Below, one piece after another: positions 25,695 to 34,438 of a stretch of 64,000 nt of DNA. The DNA is from a bacterium (lineage in GTDB: Bacteria > Zixibacteria > MSB-5A5 > GN15 > FEB-12). The notes beneath the pieces are model-generated. The model was not told the DNA's origin. It made no database searches and worked only from the letters and a program-made list of their open reading frames with translations. The position numbers and the translations under genes are program-made. Location of the stretch: NCBI GenBank assembly GCA_016708025.1, contig JADJGQ010000001.1:1364001-1428000 (forward strand), in the 5' to 3' direction. Every line of letters begins with the position of its first letter. Positions within the stretch are counted from its first letter, which is position 1.

Positions 25695-27048
25695 TGGCGA
25701 TATCCAGTGCGGCTTGAATATCGGAAACTCCGAAGATCTCAACCGTCGGTTCTTGCACTTGCGATCGATTCGTCTGCGGTACGATCATAGTAGTAAATCC
25801 AAGCTTGGCGGCCTCGCTGACCCTTCGGTCGATCTGCGTAATACCGCGCACTTCTCCGGAAAGTCCAACCTCACCGACGATCATTGTTTTAGGGCGGACG
25901 GGACGATTCTGTAATGATGAAGCGACCGCGGTCAAGACGGCCAGATCCAGGGCCGGTTCGCCGATCCGAAGACCGCCGGCCACCGATGCAAACACGTCGT
26001 GCGCAGATACCGGCATCTCAAGTCGCTTTTCGAGAATTGCCAGCAGAAGCGCCAGCTTCTTGCTGTCGAGCCCGGAGGCCACCCGCTGTGGGGCGGCATA
26101 GGTCGCCCGAGTGACCAGCGCCTGCACTTCGACCAGAAGCGGGCGGTTCCCTTCCATCACACCGCATACGACCGACCCAGAACGGTGAGTGATATTTTCG
26201 GTCGTGAGAAAGAGCGAACTTGGGTTTTTTACTTCTTCCAGTCCCTGTTGCCCCATCTCAAACAACCCTATCTCAGCTACAGAGCCAAATCTGTTTTTTG
26301 TCGCCCGAAGCATCCGATAGAGATGCGCGTTGTCACCCTCAAAGTACACGACCGTGTCAACCATATGCTCGAGCACTTTTGGTCCCGCCACAAATCCCTC
26401 TTTGGTGACATGGCCGACCAGGAACAGCGCATTCCCTCTCCCCTTGGTCTGCGAAACAAGTTGATTGGCGCATTCCCTGATCTGGCCGATGGTCCCCGGC
26501 GGCGAATCAAACTGCGGCGCGCTGACTGTCTGGATCGAATCAACTATCACCACCCCAAAGTTCCCGGTCTCAATCGTTTCAGTGATCTCTTCGAGAGTCA
26601 TGGTATTGATGACGGTGATATTTTCGCCGGTCACCCCAAGCCGAGTGGCGCGAATTTTGATCTGTGACAGAGATTCTTCGCCGGTCGCATACAGAACTGG
26701 AATCCCCTGAACCGAATATGCCTGCGCGGCCTGGAGTAGCAGGGTCGACTTGCCGATCCCGGGTTCGCCTCCAAGCAGGACAACCATTCCCGGCAGGAGC
26801 TGTCCGCCGATCACCCGGTCGAACTCGCTGATACCTGATCGGTAACCGGACATTGTGGTGCTGGAGATCTCAGCGATAGTCTGCCGTTCGACCAGAGTCG
26901 GACCGCTCTTCGCTTTTTTCCGCTCGGGGACGCGCTCTTCGATCAAAGCGTTCCAGGAACCACACTCGCGACACTGCCCTTGCCAACGAGTATGCTCTGC
27001 CCCGCACTGGGAACAAAAATAGGCAGTCTTTATCTTTTTGCCGATCAC
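25687..27048 (-). CDS. radA: DNA repair protein RadA
   Basis: A DnaB/RecA-like ATPase that promotes branch migration and recombination intermediate processing. Residues 12-29 are a four-Cys zinc finger (CSQC...CREC); Walker A GEPGIGKST lies at 94-102; the RadA-specific KNRFGSVAEIGLFEM motif follows; the C-terminal third is the Lon-protease-like domain (SGLDSKKLALLLAILEKR onward). Full length at 453 aa. The GTG start immediately follows the mlaF stop with no gap. Lies in the smg-to-tgt operon. Confidence 0.96.
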   Translation of the reverse strand: MIGKKIKTAYFCSQCGAEHTRWQGQCRECGSWNALIEERVPERKKAKSGPTLVERQTIAEISSTTMSGYRSGISEFDRVIGGQLLPGMVVLLGGEPGIGKSTLLLQAAQAYSVQGIPVLYATGEESLSQIKIRATRLGVTGENITVINTMTLEEITETIETGNFGVVIVDSIQTVSAPQFDSPPGTIGQIRECANQLVSQTKGRGNALFLVGHVTKEGFVAGPKVLEHMVDTVVYFEGDNAHLYRMLRATKNRFGSVAEIGLFEMGQQGLEEVKNPSSLFLTTENITHRSGSVVCGVMEGNRPLLVEVQALVTRATYAAPQRVASGLDSKKLALLLAILEKRLEMPVSAHDVFASVAGGLRIGEPALDLAVLTAVASSLQNRPVRPKTMIVGEVGLSGEVRGITQIDRRVSEAAKLGFTTMIVPQTNRSQVQEPTVEIFGVSDIQAALDIAIG

Positions 27049-27807
27049 CTACGCCACCCGTATCGGTCCCTGCGCGGAACCGGAAATGAACTGTTGCAGA
27101 ATCGGATTCGGGGTGTTTCGCACTTGATCGGGGGTACCATCGAATTCCACTTTGCCGTGATACAACATCACGATCCGGTCGGCGATCTTAAAGGCAGACC
27201 GCATGTCATGCGTCACTGTGATCGAGGTCACGTGCAATTTCTGATTCAATTCAACTATCAGGTCGTCGATCACGTCTGAGGTAACCGGATCGAGCCCGGA
27301 GGTCGGCTCGTCATAGAGCATTACATCGGGATTGGTTGCGATGGCTCGGGCCAGACCTATCCGTTTTCGCATGCCGCCCGACAATTCTGCCGGAAGTTTC
27401 CCCTTGGTGGCGGACATTCCGACCATTTCCAACTTCTCATTGACTATTTCGTCGATCTGCTCGGGCGTGAACTGGCGCGACTCCAGCAAACCAAGTCCAA
27501 CATTCTCGGCGACAGTCATCGAATCAAGCAAAGCGGCTCCCTGAAACAACATGCCGAACCGTCGACGCATCGTCACCAATTCATCGGAATCGAATTGCCC
27601 TATGTCATTTCCTTCGAAAAGGATTCTCCCTGAATCCGGCTCAATGAGGCGAATGAGATGTTTGAGCATGACAGATTTTCCACTGCCGGACAATCCGATA
27701 ACGCAGATCGATTCCCCTGCCCGCACCTGGAGATCGACACCGTCAAGAACTCGCAGGTATCCGAACGACTTGACGACTTGCTCAAATTGTATAAGTACTT
27801 CGCTCAT
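27049..27807 (-). CDS. mlaF: MlaF-like ABC transporter ATP-binding protein
   Basis: ATPase of an MCE/Mla-type lipid transporter at the inner membrane. It has Walker A GLSGSGKS, the Q-loop FQGAALLDSMTVAENV typical of MlaF, signature LSGGMRKRIGLARAIA, Walker B VMLYDEPTSGLD and the H-loop VTHDM. The upstream in-frame extension to 27915 is rejected because MSEVLIQFEQV is the usual start and lies 1 nt after the mlaE stop. Its partner MlaE is next door, but no MCE-domain (MlaD) protein is encoded between mlaF and radA. Confidence 0.92.
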   Translation of the reverse strand: MSEVLIQFEQVVKSFGYLRVLDGVDLQVRAGESICVIGLSGSGKSVMLKHLIRLIEPDSGRILFEGNDIGQFDSDELVTMRRRFGMLFQGAALLDSMTVAENVGLGLLESRQFTPEQIDEIVNEKLEMVGMSATKGKLPAELSGGMRKRIGLARAIATNPDVMLYDEPTSGLDPVTSDVIDDLIVELNQKLHVTSITVTHDMRSAFKIADRIVMLYHGKVEFDGTPDQVRNTPNPILQQFISGSAQGPIRVA

Positions 27808-27808
27808 A

Positions 27809-28594
27809 TCAGATCCGGAACAATAAGATCGTAAACAGGAAATCCAGTACCAGAACCAGGACCATTGAAATGACCACCGAACGTGTAGTTGCCTCTCCGA
27901 CCCCCTCTGCACCACCCTTTGTCCTGAACCCTTCGAAACAGGCGACCAATCCGATCACCAGACCGAATACCCCTGCCTTGAATAGACCGTTTACCAGATC
28001 CATGACACGGAAGGAGCTGCGGAATCCGTTGAGGTAGGTTTCGGAGGAGACGTCGACTCCCACGACAGACACGATCAATCCGCCAATGATCGCCACAAAG
28101 TCGGCAAAAATAACCAGCAATGGCACCATCAGCATGCAGGAAAGTACGCGCGGCATCATCAGATAGCGATTTGGGCTGATCCCCATCGCATCCAGGGCAT
28201 CGATCTGCTCGGTGACCTTCATGGTCCCGAGTTCAGCGGTTATACCCGCTCCGACGCGCCCCGCAAAAACTAGCGTCGACAACACCGGGCCCAATTCAAT
28301 TATGACGGCCTTGCCAACTGCCTGCCCCAGATAACGCAGCGGTGCTCCAATGAACTTGAACTGATAGGCCGCCTGCCAGGCGGAGACTGCTCCAACGAAG
28401 ATCGCGATGATAACGATCAGCGGGAGCGACATCACACCGATCGAGTACATCTGCTCGAACAGAACGCGCATGGAGCGCGGAATATCTTTGAGATGAATGA
28501 TAAACCGGGCGAACAGGAGACTGATGCCGCCGATCCATGAAACGATCGTGACACTCCGTCGTCCGATCGTGATCAACCCTCTTTGCGGTTCCAT
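27809..28594 (-). CDS. mlaE: MlaE-like ABC transporter permease
   Basis: Integral membrane permease of a phospholipid-trafficking ABC system. The 261-aa protein has the MlaE/DUF140 pattern: an amphipathic N-terminus, FVGAVSAWQAAYQFKFIG, GPVLSTLVFAGRVGAGITAELGTMKVTEQIDALDAMGI and five to six TM helices ending in VLDFLFTILLFRI. ATG start; dnaB lies 15 nt upstream. It pairs with MlaF to keep outer-membrane lipid asymmetry or import lipids; direction is not visible. Confidence 0.93.
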   Translation of the reverse strand: MEPQRGLITIGRRSVTIVSWIGGISLLFARFIIHLKDIPRSMRVLFEQMYSIGVMSLPLIVIIAIFVGAVSAWQAAYQFKFIGAPLRYLGQAVGKAVIIELGPVLSTLVFAGRVGAGITAELGTMKVTEQIDALDAMGISPNRYLMMPRVLSCMLMVPLLVIFADFVAIIGGLIVSVVGVDVSSETYLNGFRSSFRVMDLVNGLFKAGVFGLVIGLVACFEGFRTKGGAEGVGEATTRSVVISMVLVLVLDFLFTILLFRI

Positions 28595-28609
28595 CAGACC
28601 GATAACTCC

Positions 28610-30052
28610 CTAAAACGGTGTGTCGGAACCCTGCACAGGATCGACATCAGCCGGCAACTCCCTGTAGCCTGCGGCGAGGTTCTCAAACCGGGCAAACTCC
28701 TTAACAAAAGCCATCCGCGCAGTTCCGGTCGGACCGTTACGCTGCTTGGCGACAATGATTTCGGCCGTACCGATCTTGTCGGCGTTTTTGGGGTCGCGGC
28801 GCTCATCATCATTAAGATAGTACTCCGGACGATAAACGAACATCACAACGTCGGCATCCTGCTCGATCGCTCCGGATTCTCGAAGGTCCGCAAGCTGCGG
28901 GCGCTTGTCGCCGCCGCGATGCTCCACCATACGGGAAAGCTGCGAGCAAGCGATCACCGGCAATTGTAACTCTTTCGCCAGGGCCTTCATGCTTCGCGAA
29001 ATGACCGAAATCTCCTGCTGCCGGTTCTCTGAGCGGCCCGAGGCATGCATCATCTGAATATAGTCTACAATGATCAACGAGAGGTGCGGGAATTGAGCCT
29101 TAAGCCGTCTGGCTTTGGCCCGCATTTGCAGCGAGGTCAACGAAGCGGAGTCATCAATAAAGATATCCATCTGCGACAGCGCGTTGCCGTGCTTTGTCAA
29201 CTGGGCGAACTCGGCATCCGTGAGCTTGCGCGAGCGAAGTTTCTGCTGGCTGATCTTGGCGCGTCCGCACAGCATACGCAAAGCGAGTTGCTCCTTGGAC
29301 ATTTCGACCGAGAAGATCGCCACCCCCTTCTTGACCTTCTCGTTCGATGCAATACTTTCTGCGATGTTGACCGCGAGCGCCGATTTCCCCATGGACGGTC
29401 GCCCGGCGACCACAACGAAGTCACCGTTGTGCAAGCCCTGGGTCATCAGATCCAGCTCGGAGTAACCGGTCATCACTCCCTCGAGAGCGCCATCGTCGGA
29501 CTGGAACCGTTCAATCTGCTCGAACGAATGGTGAACCAGTTGTTTGAGCGGGACAAAGCCCTGGCGGAGCCGGCTCTCGGAGATGCGGAAGATATTGGCT
29601 TCCGCCGCATCCAAGAGATCTTCCACCGGATTCTCGGAAACGTAAGCCGAACGGGATATCTCGTTGGATGTCTCTATCAATCGGCGGAGGAGCGATTTAT
29701 CAAGGACGATCGTTGCATAAGCCAGGACATTCGCGGTCGAGGCCACCGATTCGGCAAGCTCCACAAGATAGACGCGACCACCTGCCTTCTCGAGCTGATT
29801 ATCGCTCTGCATCACGTTGGCGACAGTCGTTATGTCGCACGGCTCGGAACGGTTGTACAGCTCCAGCATCGATTTGTAGATGATCCGGTGGCGCGGCGAA
29901 TAAAAGTGCTCTTCTGAGTCGATCACTCCGATCACCTGGTGGATCGCTTCGTCATCCTTTAGGATCGAACCCAGCAGCGCCTGTTCGGCATCGCCCGATT
30001 GCGGCGGCTGAAGATGTTGTACGTCTTTATCTGGTCTGGCCTGAAATGCCAT
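28610..30052 (-). CDS. dnaB: replicative DNA helicase
   Basis: Hexameric 5'-3' helicase at the replication fork. The N-terminal helical domain begins PPQSGDAEQALLGSILKD; the RecA-like C-domain has Walker A GRPSMGKSA, SVEMSKEQLALRML, Walker B LIIVDYIQMM and SQLSR, with DLRESGAIEQDADVVMF near the end. About 480 aa, no intein. The frame extends into udg (to 30115), but the ATG at 30050-30052 gives the family start and lies 17 nt after the udg stop. Confidence 0.96.
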   Translation of the reverse strand: MAFQARPDKDVQHLQPPQSGDAEQALLGSILKDDEAIHQVIGVIDSEEHFYSPRHRIIYKSMLELYNRSEPCDITTVANVMQSDNQLEKAGGRVYLVELAESVASTANVLAYATIVLDKSLLRRLIETSNEISRSAYVSENPVEDLLDAAEANIFRISESRLRQGFVPLKQLVHHSFEQIERFQSDDGALEGVMTGYSELDLMTQGLHNGDFVVVAGRPSMGKSALAVNIAESIASNEKVKKGVAIFSVEMSKEQLALRMLCGRAKISQQKLRSRKLTDAEFAQLTKHGNALSQMDIFIDDSASLTSLQMRAKARRLKAQFPHLSLIIVDYIQMMHASGRSENRQQEISVISRSMKALAKELQLPVIACSQLSRMVEHRGGDKRPQLADLRESGAIEQDADVVMFVYRPEYYLNDDERRDPKNADKIGTAEIIVAKQRNGPTGTARMAFVKEFARFENLAAGYRELPADVDPVQGSDTPF

Positions 30053-30069
30053 AGTGCTTACAGTTCCGG

Positions 30070-30876
30070 TTACAGTTGGTCGTACCTGGCCTTGAGCATT
30101 TTCATATCTTCCCATGTCTCCTTCTTGTACTCAGGGAAGCGAAGGAGCGCCGCCGGGTGATAGGTCACCAGCATCGGGATCCCATGATAATCTAGCCAGG
30201 ATTTGCGCAATTTACTCAGTGGCGTCGTGGTCTGCAAGAGCGATTGCACAGCGATTCTGCCGAGGCAGCAGATCAGCTTCGGCTGAATAATACGAATTTG
30301 TTCGTGCAAGTAAGGCAAACACTCCGCTACTTCGTTCGGCTGGGGATCCCGGTTATTGGGTGGCCGACACTTGAGGATATTGGCGATATAGATCTCCTGA
30401 CGCGACAACTGGATTGCTGCCAGGATCTTGTCGAGCAGCTTGCCGGCGGCCCCGACAAATGGCTCACCCTGTTGATCTTCCTGTGCTCCCGGGGCCTCAC
30501 CGATAAACAGCAATTTCGCTTTCGGACTCCCCACGCCGTACACAAATTTGGTGCGCGTTTTTCCGAGCGGGCATTTCTGGCATCCATTGATCGCGTCATA
30601 GTGCTCGTCAATGGTCCCATATGAGGCAAGACCGAGCGGAATCGTTATATCATCACGGACGACTGTCTTGGCCATCCTGGCGTTTTCCTCCGTTGAAAGT
30701 AAAATCCGTTGTGGCAAGGCTTGGGCCACTTCACTTGCTTCGCTTGACTGTGCCACCAACGGAGGCGACACCGGGCTGATCGCACGACTGAGGATAATCT
30801 CTTTAGTGCCTAGTTCGATCTGCGCCTTAAACGCTCGTCGAACGAGTTCGAGTATCTCCTGGGGATTGTCAGCCAC
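30070..30876 (-). CDS. uracil-DNA glycosylase, family 4 (Fe-S type)
   Basis: Removes uracil from DNA. The C-terminal ~190 residues contain CQKCPL, GEAPGAQED (family 4 motif 1), NILKCRPPNNR, a later Cys in KLICCLG and YHPAALLR (motif 2); these Cys residues suit a 4Fe-4S cluster. Residues 1-~90 are a poorly conserved N-terminal region, as in many family 4 enzymes annotated as DNA-polymerase-related. The GTG at 30874-30876 is used; it overlaps the coaBC end by 8 nt. Next to dnaB and radA, consistent with a replication/repair operon. Confidence 0.92.
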   Translation of the reverse strand: MADNPQEILELVRRAFKAQIELGTKEIILSRAISPVSPPLVAQSSEASEVAQALPQRILLSTEENARMAKTVVRDDITIPLGLASYGTIDEHYDAINGCQKCPLGKTRTKFVYGVGSPKAKLLFIGEAPGAQEDQQGEPFVGAAGKLLDKILAAIQLSRQEIYIANILKCRPPNNRDPQPNEVAECLPYLHEQIRIIQPKLICCLGRIAVQSLLQTTTPLSKLRKSWLDYHGIPMLVTYHPAALLRFPEYKKETWEDMKMLKARYDQL

Positions 30877-32119
30877 GCTGATTAGTCTTTGCCGAAGATG
30901 GTCCGACTGCAAGCAAGTCGGCGACTCGTGCGATTAGTCGCGCCGCAACCTCGAATTTAGGCATGATCGGCCAGATTTCCGGTGCCTGCTCGGGCGAAAG
31001 GATCATCACCTGATTAGTGTCATGATCAAAGCCTGCCCCTTCGGTCCGCGGATTGTTGACAACGATCAGATCAAGCTTTTTCTCAATCAGTTTCTTCAGT
31101 CCGTTCGCTTCGGCATTTTCTGTCTCGAGGGCAAAACCGATTACTTTCTGGTCGGACCGTCGCTTAGACGCGACCTCTTTCAGTATATCCGTGGTCGGAG
31201 TCAGGTTGATCTGGAGTTTCTCCCCCGTGCGCTTGATCTTCTGATCAGCCGCATCAGTCGGTGTAAAATCCGATGGCGCAGCCGCCATGATCAGGCAATC
31301 GGTCGATCCGAACTCACGCTTGACGGCATCGGCCATCTCTTTGGTCGTCTCAATAGAGATCGTGCGAATTCCGGCGGGAAGTGACATATGAGTGGGTCCG
31401 GAGATCAACGTGACCTCTGCGCCGGCATCGCGCGCGGCTTCGGCAATCGCATACCCCATCTTTCCTGATGAACGATTGGAAATGTATCGGACTGGGTCGA
31501 TCGCTTCCCGGCAGGGACCCGCCGTCACCAGCACTTTTCTACCGGCCAAACTTCCAGAGCGTCGCTTCGCTTCGGATTCGAGAAAAAGTTTCACCTGCTC
31601 AAATATCTCGAGTGGCTCCAGCATGCGACCTATACCGAACTGCTTTTCGGCCATTTCGCCTTCAGCCGGGCCAATAAACTGATACCCGAGTTCCACTAAC
31701 GCGCGCACATTTCGTTGAGTGATCGGATTGTGCCACATCCCGGGGTTCATTGCCGGAGCGATGATCACCGGCGCCGGTGTCGCACAAACGATAGTGGTCA
31801 GCAGATCATCAGATACTCCCGAAGCAGTCTTGCCGATGAAGTTGGCAGTTGCCGGAGCGATCACCATCAGGTCTGCCCAGCGAGCCAACTCAATATGGCG
31901 GGTGGCGATCTCATCACGCTCCGCCCACATATCGGTATAAACCGGATTCCGCGAAGTTGCCGCCAGTGTCATTGGCGTAACAAACTTGGTCGCATTGGCT
32001 GTCATAATGACCCGGACTTCCGCCCCAGCCTTGATCAGCGAGCGAACCAGGTATGGCACCTTATAGCAGGCAATGCCGCCGGTCATTCCGACGATAATTT
32101 TCTTGCCGGATAGTGACAT
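30869..32119 (-). CDS. coaBC: bifunctional phosphopantothenoylcysteine decarboxylase / phosphopantothenate-cysteine ligase
   Basis: Two steps of coenzyme A synthesis. The CoaC half (1-~185) shows GMTGGIACYK, HIELARWADLMVIAPATAN with the catalytic His, and APAMNPGMW. The CoaB half shows VTAGPCREAIDPVRYISNRSSGKMG and the DQKIKR Lys. In the CoaC flap the region PAEGEMAEKQFGIGRMLEP has no Cys, whereas E. coli CoaC has an essential Cys (ACG) there; some FCB homologues also lack it, so this may be a lineage trait. 416 aa, standard length. Follows smg by 2 nt. Confidence 0.94.
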   Translation of the reverse strand: MSLSGKKIIVGMTGGIACYKVPYLVRSLIKAGAEVRVIMTANATKFVTPMTLAATSRNPVYTDMWAERDEIATRHIELARWADLMVIAPATANFIGKTASGVSDDLLTTIVCATPAPVIIAPAMNPGMWHNPITQRNVRALVELGYQFIGPAEGEMAEKQFGIGRMLEPLEIFEQVKLFLESEAKRRSGSLAGRKVLVTAGPCREAIDPVRYISNRSSGKMGYAIAEAARDAGAEVTLISGPTHMSLPAGIRTISIETTKEMADAVKREFGSTDCLIMAAAPSDFTPTDAADQKIKRTGEKLQINLTPTTDILKEVASKRRSDQKVIGFALETENAEANGLKKLIEKKLDLIVVNNPRTEGAGFDHDTNQVMILSPEQAPEIWPIMPKFEVAARLIARVADLLAVGPSSAKTNQRG

Positions 32120-32120
32120 G

Positions 32121-32594
32121 TCAGTTAATGGTCAGGGTTGGATCGATCTTTGGATCAAATAGTGCCAGCGATTCCATCTCGTTGAGCTCGTTGAACAGGA
32201 CGGCCGCGGTCACCAGTTTTATCTGTTCCAGGTCAACGCGCTGAGGCGAGACAGAAAACGCCCGTTCAAGTACCGTCTCAAACTGCTCGTCATCAATAAC
32301 CGAAAGCGCCACCAGCTTCACCAGGAAACCGTACGCTTCGGGGCTCAACTGCAACCGCTCGTATTGCGTCAAAACGCGATTGGAATGATGTTCTTCCGGG
32401 AATTGGGCGAAAAAGGGTTCGTCACTATGCTCAAAACGGTCGATCACCCAGGAGTAGGCGGACGAGATCTCAGTATCTGAATAGCCCATGCTCTGCAGAT
32501 CTGGCGTGAGATCATCCATACTCGGAAGCATCCCCTGATTCTCCCGCATATGATCGATCAGATAAACGACAATTTCCAGAACTCTGTTACCCAT
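32121..32594 (-). CDS. smg: Smg/DUF494 family protein
   Basis: A 157-aa acidic cytosolic protein of the Smg (DUF494) family: the N-terminus LEIVVYLIDHMRE and the later YERLQLSPEAYGFLVKL and the hydrophobic end segment match the family. Function is unresolved; in proteobacteria it lies near dprA/topA. Here it is the first gene of the operon smg-coaBC-udg-dnaB-mlaE-mlaF-radA-tgt. GAAGGG lies about 4 nt before the ATG. Confidence 0.8.
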   Translation of the reverse strand: MGNRVLEIVVYLIDHMRENQGMLPSMDDLTPDLQSMGYSDTEISSAYSWVIDRFEHSDEPFFAQFPEEHHSNRVLTQYERLQLSPEAYGFLVKLVALSVIDDEQFETVLERAFSVSPQRVDLEQIKLVTAAVLFNELNEMESLALFDPKIDPTLTIN

Positions 32595-32599
32595 CAGCC

Positions 32600-32641
32600 C
32601 TTCTCGTCTTTTCCCCCAACGGTGGTAAGATAGACGAGAAG
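32600..32641. repeat. inverted repeat overlapping the smg promoter
   Basis: A 10-bp perfect inverted repeat, CTTCTCGTCT (32600-32609) and AGACGAGAAG (32632-32641), 22 nt apart. It straddles the predicted -10 and start site, so it is more likely a protein site or chance than an mRNA hairpin. Confidence 0.4.
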
Positions 32642-32655
32642 TCTGGACCGGTCAA
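32627..32655 (-). promoter_or_regulatory. sigma70 promoter of the smg-coaBC-dnaB-radA-tgt operon
   Basis: Minus strand: TTGACC (32655-32650), 17-nt spacer, TATCTT (32632-32627). Start predicted near 32620, about 26 nt before the smg ATG. Confidence 0.7.
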
Positions 32656-32694
32656 TGACAGACTATCGTGGACAGCCAAATTTACCGGGGCCGC

Positions 32695-33327
32695 TTATTC
32701 CATAATTGGCCAGTCGGGGAGCTGAATTTCCGCGGCTGGTAAGTTGTTGTAGCCGGAGAAAATGCACTCCACGTCGATTTTTTCCGCCAATTTCATGAAC
32801 AGCGCCTTGGGACGCGGAATATCATACTCATCCAGCAAGAGCTGGAATTGGGTACGAATCGTTACCATTTCTCTCCCCTGCTCGGAAGTCCTTCGCACCG
32901 TCATTTTGGCGGACAACTCACGTTTCACCCCGTGAATGTAAAACCATCCTCGGACCGTTCCACTATCTGACCTTCCATTTTCCAATCTGGCCAATCCATC
33001 AACTCGGGTTAGCTCAAAAAAGGCGAATGGGTACTTCTCGGTGTGCAAATGGCGCTCTCGCATGTGCTCATCGCGAGTGTCGATCCCGGTTTTGAGCGTG
33101 CGCAAATCCACTCTGAGAATTCCGATCATACTTGAGTCGAGACGTCCCGGATCACAGGAAAAGTAGCCGTCGATCGAAGCTGTCTTGCCTTCGATGAATT
33201 CCAGCTTGGCTGTAGACCGGAAATAGACCGAGTCCCCCCCGGCGGTCGCGTCGAGGCGAAAATCCGTTCCTTTGGCCGCAGATCCGGCCAGGAAACAGAT
33301 TGACAGCATGACTATAAGTTTTTGCAT
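32695..33327 (-). CDS. secreted YceI-family lipocalin-like protein
   Basis: A 210-aa YceI-domain protein with a signal peptide (MQKLIVMLSICFLAGSAA). YceI folds bind polyisoprenoids or quinone-like lipids in the periplasm. Domain signs are FRSTAKLEFIEGKTASIDGYF, DLRTLKTGIDTRDEHMRERHLHTEKYPFAFFELT and the FYIHGVKRELSAKMTV strand. The ATG at 33325-33327 is preceded by AGGTAGA. It follows the Calx-beta/haem lipoprotein by 46 nt and may belong with that electron-transfer-like unit. Confidence 0.88.
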   Translation of the reverse strand: MQKLIVMLSICFLAGSAAKGTDFRLDATAGGDSVYFRSTAKLEFIEGKTASIDGYFSCDPGRLDSSMIGILRVDLRTLKTGIDTRDEHMRERHLHTEKYPFAFFELTRVDGLARLENGRSDSGTVRGWFYIHGVKRELSAKMTVRRTSEQGREMVTIRTQFQLLLDEYDIPRPKALFMKLAEKIDVECIFSGYNNLPAAEIQLPDWPIME

Positions 33328-33373
33328 TCTACCTGCCTTTGACAAGATTCGGGTACACTGTACCGGTCTTGCA

Positions 33374-34435
33374 TCAATTGTCCGGCGCCCCGCCGTTGAT
33401 CCAGTCGCGGATCTTCTCCTGATCGCTGGTTGGAACATAGGGCCCGCCCGGAGGCATCCTCAGTTCGAACTGCGGCGAACTGGTTGTCTTGAAGTACAGG
33501 CTGCTCGCCGCGGCATCCCCTGGCACGACAATCGGGCCATGCGAACCAGAACCGTGCAGCACCGCGTGGTATGTCGCTGATCCGAGATTCAGCCCCCCTT
33601 CAGCGGAAGTGCCACCGTGGCAACCGGCGATTGCACACCGCAAAACCAATACCGGCTGAATATCGGCAGCAAAACTAGGCACATCGTCGTTCTCGATCGT
33701 CCCGAGTGCGTTGCCATCGAAGAGCGCTCCATTAACCACATTGGATATCGTCACAGTGAATGTCTCTTCAGGTTCAAACAGGTTGTCCTCCACAGTTGGG
33801 ACCTTGATAATGAGCTTGGTGGAACCGGGCAAGATCGTATCCTTCCCCGACTCCGCCACAAAGTCCGAGGTAGCCAGTGCGGTCCCACCGGAGACCGCAT
33901 AATCAAGAATGAGTGGGAGTATGCCTGGCTTGTTCAAGACGACCTCGAACGAAGCTGTATCCCCTTCAACCACGCTGCTGTCGCGTACCAAAACAATGGG
34001 GACACCGTCATCATCAAGCACGAAACAAGACGCTTCCGCCTCGACGACAACTGCATTACTTGCACTCAGGATTCGGACCACGAATTGTTCGATCGGCTCG
34101 ATCTGATCATCCTGGAGTAGTTCGATTCCGACATGAACATGATCTTCGTGATGCCCGGCTCCATCGGTGGCCTCGATAGTGACCGTATCTGTCCTGGCGA
34201 TGAAATCCTGGCCGGCGGTTGCACTAGATCCGACAAAGGTGTATATGACCGTCACCGGCCGCGGCGCTTCAAAGCTCAGTTCGATCTCGCATTGTGCGAT
34301 ACCACCCTCAGTGGTAGTGTCACCATGAACAGACAGTTCCGGCACCGGTATCGCGGGCGGACTTCCCAGATCAGCGCAACCATACAGCAACGCCAGCCCC
34401 GCGCAAATGATCAATAGACACAGTTTTCTGTTCAT
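33374..34435 (-). CDS. lipoprotein with two Calx-beta domains and a C-terminal haem-c domain
   Basis: A 353-aa exported lipoprotein (lipobox LYGC, Cys20). Residues ~32-140 and ~145-250 are Calx-beta repeats (SATAGQDFIA...DQIEPIEQFVV; ALATSDFVAE...NLFEPEETFTV), folds that often bind Ca2+ and mediate surface adhesion. Residues ~255-353 look like a planctomycete-type cytochrome c domain: the haem site is C267-x4-C272-H273, wider than the usual CxxCH but known in cytochrome c3. RMPPGG (Met327) would be the sixth ligand and DWINGGAP closes the domain. Follows the haem-porin gene by 3 nt. Likely surface electron carrier (inference). Confidence 0.75.
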   Translation of the reverse strand: MNRKLCLLIICAGLALLYGCADLGSPPAIPVPELSVHGDTTTEGGIAQCEIELSFEAPRPVTVIYTFVGSSATAGQDFIARTDTVTIEATDGAGHHEDHVHVGIELLQDDQIEPIEQFVVRILSASNAVVVEAEASCFVLDDDGVPIVLVRDSSVVEGDTASFEVVLNKPGILPLILDYAVSGGTALATSDFVAESGKDTILPGSTKLIIKVPTVEDNLFEPEETFTVTISNVVNGALFDGNALGTIENDDVPSFAADIQPVLVLRCAIAGCHGGTSAEGGLNLGSATYHAVLHGSGSHGPIVVPGDAAASSLYFKTTSSPQFELRMPPGGPYVPTSDQEKIRDWINGGAPDN

Positions 34436-34438
34436 TGC

